Positions 6,322 to 11,807 of a DNA stretch of 11,807 nucleotides are shown here, in pieces (within the stretch, counting starts at the first letter, position 1; each line of letters begins with the position of its first letter). Below the pieces are notes generated by a model, which saw only the letters and a list, made by a program, of their open reading frames with translations, was not told the DNA's origin and made no database searches. The stretch comes from Spirochaetia bacterium (GTDB lineage: Bacteria > Spirochaetota > Spirochaetia > Treponematales > Rectinemataceae): the NCBI GenBank assembly GCA_021286925.1, contig JAJTBL010000027.1:1-11807 (forward strand). Direction: 5' to 3'. The translations under genes were made by a program, and so were the position numbers.

Positions 6322-8472
6322 TTATCGCGCGCTTCTGAATCTTCGCCTGACCGTGAGCTGTTCTTTCGGCGTCTGGATGGCACGGGCCAGTTTTTTGACT
6401 CGATTGTACAGTATTTCCTGAGCGCTTGATGGTTTTTCATGCCCCTCTGGCTGTATCGCTTCCCACGATCCTGAAGGCAAAAGCCTGTATGCATGGCTGG
6501 TGTCTTTGAAATAAGTCCAGAGAATCTCCTTGCAGGGTTTGCGGATGCTTTCGTCAAAAATGGGGAACATCAGCTCGATTCGGCGATCCATGTTTCTCGG
6601 CAGCCAATCAGCACTGGAAAGATAGATTTCCTCAGCACCCCCGTTCGCAAAATAAATCATGCGTCCATGCTCAAGATAGCGCCCCAGAATGCTTCTGACC
6701 TCGATCCGATCCGACAAACCGGGCAGACCTGGAATCAAGGCGCAGATACCGCGCACATTCAGCTGGATTCTGACTCCCGCTTGGGATGCGGCGTACAAGG
6801 CTTCGATTATTTCGGGATCGGCAAGGGCGTTCAGCTTGGCGAATATCAAACCAGGAGTCTCGGCGGTTGAGCGTTTGATTTCCCGGTCGATGAGCGCGAG
6901 CAGCCGTTTCTTCAAATCAAATGGCGCGATAGCCATGACTGACAGGGTTTGCACGGAAGAATAGCCCGTCAGCATATTGAAGAAAAATGACGCCTCCCGG
7001 CACAAATCCTCATTGACAGTAAACAGAGAAAAATCCGAATACAGCTTGGCGGTGCGGTCGTTATAATTACCGGTTGACAGGTGAAGGTATTTCCGTATGC
7101 TGCCATCCTTTTCCTTGCGGACCACCAGCGCCGCCTTGGCGTGAACTTTCAGCCGCGCAACCCCGTAGGTGACAATAGCGCCCGCCTGCTCAAGTGACGA
7201 GGCCCAGGTTATATTTCGTTCTTCGTCGAAACGAGCCTTTAATTCTACGACAACGGCAACCTGTTTTCGATTGCGCGCGGCTTTTATCAATGATTTTATG
7301 ATCGGCGAATCTCCCGATGTCCGGTATAGCGTCATTTTTATGGACAGAACATCGGGGTCTGTCGCTGCTTCTTCGATAAAGCGGACAACCATGTCGAATG
7401 ACTCATAGGGAACGTGCAGAAAAATATCTTTCGATTCGATTTCTTCCCAGATGGAGCTTTCCGAAGCTTCATGGAGCTGGATTGGGGGCCATGGCTTATC
7501 CAGCAATTGGGAGATCATGGGTTTTTGGGGAATCAGATTGTTGATTTCGGCAGCCAGCTCATGAAAGCCGCCCAGATCAATCGGGCCCTGCAGATGGTAG
7601 GTATCAAGCTCACCCAGCTCAAGACCCTTTTTCAGGATTGCGGTGAGAATCGGCGCTTTGCCGGAAATTGTCAGCCGCACCGGTGTGGAATTGTGCCGTT
7701 CCGCGAGCACTTCTTCCATTGCCGCAAGGAAATCTTCCTGCCGGTCTTCATCGACGCCGGAATCGGCATCGCGGGTCACTTTGAAAACCAGAGAACTGCG
7801 AACGCGGTTGCCGGGAAAGAGCCTGGCCGCGAAGCGCAGTATGACATCCTCAAGCAGGGCTATTCTGATTTTCTGGATTTCAGCCGCATTTGCCGCCTGA
7901 GCTTGCTCTTCTCCAGGCAGTCTGATAAATCTGGTTGTGTTTCGGGGCACCTGGGTGATTGCGAAACGTTGGGCGCCATCTTCAGCCTCGAGTTCGAATG
8001 CGCAGTGAATCTGCAAATTGCCGACAGACGGAAAAGCGTCTTCCTCGATCCTGAGCGGTGTGAGAAGAACAAAAATATTCTCGGAAAAATAATTTTCAAG
8101 AAATCTCGTCTCCTGCGGCGACCAATCGGCTGGGCTTGTAATCTCGAGCCCAGCTTTTGCCAGCGAAGGCCAGATTTCCTTCATGAGATAAGAGTATTGA
8201 ACGGATATGATTTTTTTTACCCGCTCCGATATCTGTTCGAGCAAAGCAGCAGGATGAATGCCGGTAACATCGAAAGCCAGTTCTTTCTGTCTGATCGCCG
8301 ATTTTACGGCGGCGACGCGGACCATGAAAAATTCGTCAAAATTGGCAGAAACGATGCTAAGGAATTTTAGCCTTTCCAGAAGCGGGGTGTGCGGCTTGCG
8401 TGCTTCCTGCAGAACTCGGTTGTTGAATTCAATCCAGGAGAGCTCGCGGTTGAAAAAAGGATATTCGGCCAT
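6322..8472 (-). CDS. ppk1: polyphosphate kinase 1
   Basis: The enzyme reversibly polymerises the gamma-phosphate of ATP into inorganic polyphosphate, working as a membrane-associated oligomer in the cytoplasm. The 716-residue product begins with the N domain (FFNRELSWIEFNNRVLQEA, then ANFDEFFMVRVA at 43-54). TLYRTSGDSPI (381-391) carries a metal-binding Arg, LKVHAK (441-446) has the autophosphorylated His444, HLSTGNYNDRTAKLYSDFSL (464-483) follows, and YLEHGRMIYF (599-608) has the second conserved His602. All active-site motifs are intact and the length is normal (E. coli 688). The ATG at 8472 has a Shine-Dalgarno TAAGGA about 6 nt upstream. It follows ppx by 27 nt and is probably transcribed with it, so synthesis and breakdown of polyphosphate share one message. 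The C-terminal tail beyond ~665 is basic and not obviously conserved. Confidence 0.97.
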   Translation of the reverse strand: MAEYPFFNRELSWIEFNNRVLQEARKPHTPLLERLKFLSIVSANFDEFFMVRVAAVKSAIRQKELAFDVTGIHPAALLEQISERVKKIISVQYSYLMKEIWPSLAKAGLEITSPADWSPQETRFLENYFSENIFVLLTPLRIEEDAFPSVGNLQIHCAFELEAEDGAQRFAITQVPRNTTRFIRLPGEEQAQAANAAEIQKIRIALLEDVILRFAARLFPGNRVRSSLVFKVTRDADSGVDEDRQEDFLAAMEEVLAERHNSTPVRLTISGKAPILTAILKKGLELGELDTYHLQGPIDLGGFHELAAEINNLIPQKPMISQLLDKPWPPIQLHEASESSIWEEIESKDIFLHVPYESFDMVVRFIEEAATDPDVLSIKMTLYRTSGDSPIIKSLIKAARNRKQVAVVVELKARFDEERNITWASSLEQAGAIVTYGVARLKVHAKAALVVRKEKDGSIRKYLHLSTGNYNDRTAKLYSDFSLFTVNEDLCREASFFFNMLTGYSSVQTLSVMAIAPFDLKKRLLALIDREIKRSTAETPGLIFAKLNALADPEIIEALYAASQAGVRIQLNVRGICALIPGLPGLSDRIEVRSILGRYLEHGRMIYFANGGAEEIYLSSADWLPRNMDRRIELMFPIFDESIRKPCKEILWTYFKDTSHAYRLLPSGSWEAIQPEGHEKPSSAQEILYNRVKKLARAIQTPKEQLTVRRRFRSAR

Positions 8473-8499
8473 TTTTATTCCTTACCCATCATTGCCCGC

Positions 8500-10059
8500 T
8501 CAGACAATCACCGGCTCGAGGCCGAAGACATCCTCGAACAAATCGCCCTTTGCGGAAAGAGAAAGGCGTTCCATGGAGTAATTAAGCGTCTGCGAAGGCT
8601 TGATGAGAAAGCGCTCTCCGCTTTTTTCAAAAGAAGAATCCATCGCCCGCCCGGTATGATTTCGATCCAGCGCATCGGCAACACGCAAGATTGCCGAGAG
8701 TTTCATGACAGTAACACGGTCCTCCCTCGGCAAGCTGATGTAGTTGAGGTGCATCGGAGAGGGCGGCATGTGCCGATGATATCGCACAACGTTCGAAACA
8801 ATGGCGATATCGTTTTTATTCAAGCCGAAAATTTCCGAGTTGCTGACAATATATTCGCCGTGCTTGTGATGTCCTGAAGCCCTGATATAGGTTCCGATAT
8901 CGTGCAGAACGGCGGCAATTTCAAGCAGGAGCCGTTCATGATCTCCAAGCCCGTGATCACGCGACAAAAAATCGAAAATTTCAAGACTGATTGCGGCGAC
9001 GTTCCGTGCATGAACTTCATCATAGCGGTACCGTTTGCCCAGTGAGCGGGCAGACGCGAGAACCTGCGCGGTCAGCTCTCTTCTGATGCTTTTATCCAAA
9101 CCGCTGACTTCGGCGAGAATTGCGCCTTCCCGTATTGATACATTGGGAATGATGACCGTTTCGGCGCTGGTTTTTTCCAGGAACAAGGCTTCAATCATCA
9201 ATCCGGAAGCCAGCCCCTCCGCTTCTGTATAGGAAATATTGTATGCGGAGATGCATTCTTCAAGGCTCATAGCGGAAATGGATCTGGCAAAATCGATGAA
9301 CTGCTCTCTGGACAGCACGGTATAGGCTGGATAGGCAGTTCCTGAAAGGCAGTATGCGGCAAAGCGAGCATCCGAGCCAATCACAATATATGATTTGATA
9401 GTGTCGAGTTTCAGCTCGTCCGCCATGAGATCGCAGGCTGTCTTGATATTGCTTTCAAGGTATTCTTCCAGATAGTTCCGGGAAGACCCGGCTTCCCGCA
9501 TCTGCTCATCCAGCCTGAGCGTCCCGATCCGCAGGCTGTGGGTGGACACCATTTTACCGCGCTGGAGGAGCATGATTTCCGTGGTTCCGCCTCCCACTTC
9601 CAGGATCATGGAATTGGAGCGTGAAAGGAATTTGCGTTCATCCTGCAAGGCTTGCTGGACGGCGAGGTACATGAGATGATTTTCTTCAATATCTTCGATA
9701 ATTCGAATTTTAAAACCGGTCTGGAGTGCGACACGGTCAGTGAAGGTGTCGCGGTTGGCTGCTTCCCGCAAGGCGCTTGTGCCGATCGTCGTAGCCGCTT
9801 CGGGGCTGATGCCGTAACCAGCCAGCATTTCTTTGAAGACATTTAAAATTGCGATGGTTTCCCGAATCGCGTCACGGCTGATCCGGCCCATGGTAAACGT
9901 GTCGCGCCCGATCCGGCTGGGTTTCGCGGCGCGATCAAGAACCTTAAGGCTGCCGTTTTTATCGATGGCGGCCACAAGCAGACGGATTCCTGTCGAGCCT
10001 ATTTCGATTGCCGCGCGGGGAGCTGATGATGCAAGTGACAGAGCCTCTGATTCATTCAT
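8500..10059 (-). CDS. ppx: Ppx/GppA-family phosphatase with C-terminal HD domain (probable exopolyphosphatase)
   Basis: Family members cut terminal phosphate from polyphosphate or from pppGpp. The 519-residue product has an ASKHA-fold phosphatase region at ~14-315: AAIEIGSTGIRLL (16-28), GTSALREAAN (93-102), IEDIEENHL (121-129) with the expected catalytic Glu, and ILEVGGGTTE (152-161). An HD domain covers ~335-500 with LHDIG (His386, Asp387) and GHHKHGEYI (396-404). In E. coli Ppx the first and last phosphatase motifs read DLGSNS and DIGGGS; here both Asp are Glu and the Ser/Asn positions are altered, which may affect metal handling or substrate choice. The ATG at 10059 is used because upstream in-frame codons to 10179 cross the divergent promoter region and are not family-like. 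No Shine-Dalgarno is present, but a good promoter ends 10 nt before. ppk1 follows 27 nt downstream, supporting polyphosphate as substrate. Confidence 0.93.
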   Translation of the reverse strand: MNESEALSLASSAPRAAIEIGSTGIRLLVAAIDKNGSLKVLDRAAKPSRIGRDTFTMGRISRDAIRETIAILNVFKEMLAGYGISPEAATTIGTSALREAANRDTFTDRVALQTGFKIRIIEDIEENHLMYLAVQQALQDERKFLSRSNSMILEVGGGTTEIMLLQRGKMVSTHSLRIGTLRLDEQMREAGSSRNYLEEYLESNIKTACDLMADELKLDTIKSYIVIGSDARFAAYCLSGTAYPAYTVLSREQFIDFARSISAMSLEECISAYNISYTEAEGLASGLMIEALFLEKTSAETVIIPNVSIREGAILAEVSGLDKSIRRELTAQVLASARSLGKRYRYDEVHARNVAAISLEIFDFLSRDHGLGDHERLLLEIAAVLHDIGTYIRASGHHKHGEYIVSNSEIFGLNKNDIAIVSNVVRYHRHMPPSPMHLNYISLPREDRVTVMKLSAILRVADALDRNHTGRAMDSSFEKSGERFLIKPSQTLNYSMERLSLSAKGDLFEDVFGLEPVIV

Positions 10060-10069
10060 GATTCTATCA

Positions 10070-10099
10070 ATAATACCATATAGAGCGAGTTTTTTCCAA
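10070..10099 (-). promoter_or_regulatory. putative promoter of the ppx-ppk1 operon
   Basis: On the minus strand TTGGAA (10099-10094, 4 of 6) and TATTAT (10075-10070, 5 of 6) are 18 nt apart. TGG directly precedes the -10, making it an extended -10. The box ends 10 nt before the ppx ATG, so the leader would be only about 3-4 nt, too short for a Shine-Dalgarno site. This is the best-matching promoter in the window after that of the tRNA. Confidence 0.55.
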
Positions 10100-10115
10100 T
10101 GAAAACAGGTGCCCC

Positions 10116-10144
10116 TTATCAAAAAGCTGCCCGCAGTGTAAAAT
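10116..10144 (+). promoter_or_regulatory. putative promoter of the SH3 lipoprotein gene
   Basis: TTATCA (10116-10121, 4 of 6) and TAAAAT (10139-10144, 5 of 6) are separated by 17 nt. The -10 ends 8 nt before the ATG at 10153, predicting a leader of about 2 nt. It lies inside the longest open frame (from 10099), which argues that the real start is 10153 or one of the two ATG codons right after it. Confidence 0.48.
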
Positions 10145-10152
10145 TGAAGCCA

Positions 10153-11637
10153 ATGATGATGCATGAAGAACCTTCGCACAGAGCTGGAAAAACTCGTTAT
10201 TCAGTTTTGCTCTTGGCTTTTTTGCTGTTAGGAACTCTCTTGGTAGCCGGCTGTTCAAACCGAGATGGATGGGGACTGGTGCTCTGGTCTGTCAAGGGAA
10301 CTGATATCAAGGCAGGCAGTGTCGTTCCAATCTACCTTAAATCGAATATCATGAAAGAATATGTTATCGGCGCTCCGGATGGCTCGAATCAACGATATGA
10401 AGTGCCGCTGTGGCAGGTTGAGCGATTTTCGACCCGATCCAAAGCGGCCGCCCGGGCCAAAGAATTCGGCGACCTTCTTCATATCTATTTGATAGCGACG
10501 AGGGATGGCCTTCCGGTTCGCGAAAAGCCGCAGAACACCGCTAAAAGAGTCTACCGCCTGCATGAAAATGAATTGGTCAAAGCGCTGAAAATGGTTGAAG
10601 GCGAAAAGGTGTTCACCGGCAGCCAGGAGCTGGCAGGCTCATGGTATGAAGTGCTCACCATGGATGGCACAAAAGGCTATGTCTTCAGCAACACCATGAA
10701 GCTCATGGACGAATCGCAGGGCGAGATGCTGCCCGTGAAGGCGGTGCAGACCAACCAGGAGCTGGTCAGTGCGATTTTTGCCCGGACATGGCGTCCGGAA
10801 TATTACGCCGCGATGATTGAAAATGACACGGTAGACCTTGATGCATTTTCTCTGCGCTTCGGCCTTTTCGCTGATGCAATCAATCAGCAGGTCAGAATCG
10901 AACTGCCGCAGTTTTCGAAAGTTTTCCAATATTCCAGCATAACGCAGGATGGTTCCTGGATAGTTTTCGGCTCGACAGATTTGCGGATTCTTCTGGAAAG
11001 CGCTGACAGTATCCTCGTTTCCTGGGCGCAGGATGGGCTGGCGGGCCAGTCAGGTCTGCAAAGCGCTGCCGGTGCTGTGGCCGCGGCGAAAAACGTGGAT
11101 GCAGCTGCCAGCCAGGCTCAGCCGCTCGAATGGCGTCCAGGCGCTGCTTCATATCGCTTCCTTGCCCTTTCTGATGACATCAGGAGTCTGATTCGAGCTG
11201 AAGAAACACGCCAGGCTGAAGCGCTGAAAAGCTTCTTTGCAGCAGTTTCGTCCTTGGCTTCCGGTCATCAGGCTGGCAGTGCCGCGGAATTTTCCTCTCC
11301 CGATGCCGGAACGCTTTCACTCTGGCCTTCCGGGCTTTTTACCTGGAAGGATGTGGGAAACCTCCAGGCTGGTTTTCTGCCTGCCGAGTTGCATGAAAAT
11401 GATGCGCTGACCGGCCAGGTGGTCTTCGGTCTCCGACTTTCAGAAGATCTTAAATCGCTGTTCCAAGGTGGTTTTTCGATATACCCCGAGAATGGAGGAA
11501 GCCGGAGTGATTATCTGTACAGGCTGAACGCCCAGGGCATAATTCTCGCAAAAGCGGTCAGCCCCGGAACCGATGCCATCGTAACACGCGTCGATAAACG
11601 GCTCGGCACGGTGGCGCTGAATTTTAAATCCCGCTGA
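10153..11637 (+). CDS. SH3-type (SH3b-like) domain lipoprotein of unknown function
   Basis: The 494-residue product starts with three Met codons in a row, a basic n-region (HRAGKTR), a hydrophobic core and lipobox LVAGC with Cys34 as the lipidated residue. The mature protein is anchored to a membrane facing the periplasm or surface. After Cys34, GWGLVLWS leads into one beta-rich segment (about 40-90). Residues ~115-185 look like a bacterial SH3 domain: DGLPVREKP, then SWYEVLTMDGTKGYVFS, the latter being the usual end of such domains. The remaining ~300 residues show no motif I recognise and include an Ala-rich stretch near 310-330. Bacterial SH3 domains often bind cell-wall or peptide ligands; that is family knowledge, not shown here. 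The start at 10153 is preferred to 10099 because it gives a normal signal peptide and agrees with the promoter. No clear Shine-Dalgarno site is seen. The ABC-F gene follows after 17 nt. Confidence 0.82.
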   Translation: MMMHEEPSHRAGKTRYSVLLLAFLLLGTLLVAGCSNRDGWGLVLWSVKGTDIKAGSVVPIYLKSNIMKEYVIGAPDGSNQRYEVPLWQVERFSTRSKAAARAKEFGDLLHIYLIATRDGLPVREKPQNTAKRVYRLHENELVKALKMVEGEKVFTGSQELAGSWYEVLTMDGTKGYVFSNTMKLMDESQGEMLPVKAVQTNQELVSAIFARTWRPEYYAAMIENDTVDLDAFSLRFGLFADAINQQVRIELPQFSKVFQYSSITQDGSWIVFGSTDLRILLESADSILVSWAQDGLAGQSGLQSAAGAVAAAKNVDAAASQAQPLEWRPGAASYRFLALSDDIRSLIRAEETRQAEALKSFFAAVSSLASGHQAGSAAEFSSPDAGTLSLWPSGLFTWKDVGNLQAGFLPAELHENDALTGQVVFGLRLSEDLKSLFQGGFSIYPENGGSRSDYLYRLNAQGIILAKAVSPGTDAIVTRVDKRLGTVALNFKSR

Positions 11638-11654
11638 AGGAAATCTGGAACCAT

Positions 11655-11807
11655 ATGGCTTTTGTACAACTCGGGGGCATAGCGCTCGCATTCGGCGCGC
11701 GCGACCTCATCAAAGACGCGACACTGACCCTGGCCGAAGGTTCGCGGGCTGCGCTGACCGGACCCAACGGGGCAGGAAAATCCACCCTGATGAAAATTGC
11801 CGCCGGC
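11655..11807 (+). CDS. ABC-F family ATP-binding protein, N-terminal fragment (runs off the window edge)
   Basis: Fifty-one residues are visible. MAFVQLGGIALAFGARDLIKD is the usual opening of ABC-F proteins (Uup, EttA and relatives), followed by GSRAALTGPNGAGKSTLMKI with a complete Walker A motif (GPNGAGKST). ABC-F proteins lack membrane segments and act on ribosomes rather than in transport, with two ATPase domains in one chain of about 530-650 residues. The opening would also fit an ordinary ABC ATPase, but the very short N-terminus before Walker A and the phrase 'FGARDLIKD' favour ABC-F; the subfamily cannot be set. The ATG at 11655 lies 17 nt after the lipoprotein stop, with AAGGA (11637-11641) and GGAA (11647-11650) upstream as ribosome-binding candidates. 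Probably co-transcribed with the lipoprotein gene. Confidence 0.85.
   Translation, partial: MAFVQLGGIALAFGARDLIKDATLTLAEGSRAALTGPNGAGKSTLMKIAAG

Noticed and set aside
6305..6330. GCGCG...CGCGC inverted repeat between the convergent rseC and ppk1 genes
   Set aside because: Only 5 bp of stem with a 16-nt loop, partly inside ppk1, and no T run on either side; not a convincing terminator.
7414..8370. A 318-codon plus-strand open frame
   Set aside because: Antisense to ppk1 with all its active-site motifs; no family similarity or upstream ribosome-binding site.
10099..10152. Start of the SH3 lipoprotein at 10099
   Set aside because: It would give an 18-residue longer, non-signal-like N-terminus and would contain the best promoter candidate inside the coding region.

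Overview
The window is an ordinary-looking bacterial chromosomal segment. It is gene-dense, roughly half G+C by eye, and shows no mobile elements or CRISPR. The gene set fits a spirochaete of the Treponema type: a secreted cyclophilin-FKBP fusion lipoprotein, an SH3-type lipoprotein beside an ABC-F gene, a YmdB-like protein followed by RseC, and short protein-type lipoprotein signals. This assignment rests on remembered family distribution and is moderately confident, not proven by a marker gene.

Layout from left to right. Minus strand, 1-3160: a THUMP-domain RNA methyltransferase, then zwf (glucose-6-phosphate dehydrogenase) and pgl (6-phosphogluconolactonase, cut by the window edge), so the first two steps of the oxidative pentose phosphate pathway lie together. 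Plus strand, 3216-3390: a solitary tRNA-Ala(GGC) with its own promoter and a strong intrinsic terminator. Minus strand, 3423-4448: a lipoprotein carrying two different peptidyl-prolyl isomerase domains. Plus strand, 4540-6292: dCMP deaminase, a YmdB-family phosphoesterase homologue that has lost most metal ligands, and an RseC-like membrane protein, the last two overlapping. Minus strand, 8500-10059 then 6322-8472: ppx (Ppx/GppA plus HD domain) followed by ppk1, a polyphosphate breakdown/synthesis pair. Plus strand, 10153-11807: a 494-residue SH3-type lipoprotein and the start of an ABC-F ATPase.

Two things stand out. First, the YmdB-like gene keeps the family fold and length but has changed six of the eight residues that bind metal or act in catalysis in characterised YmdB proteins. 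Second, several genes that begin transcription units (the methyltransferase, the isomerase lipoprotein, ppx, the SH3 lipoprotein and perhaps zwf) have a -10-like hexamer only 6-10 nt before the ATG and no Shine-Dalgarno sequence. Genes inside operons have clear Shine-Dalgarno sites. This is the signature expected of leaderless mRNAs. In addition, the isomerase/dCMP deaminase divergent promoter region holds a perfect 14-bp palindrome lying on both -35 regions.

The long open frames antisense to zwf and ppk are composition shadows. Every stretch over 300 bases is covered by a gene.
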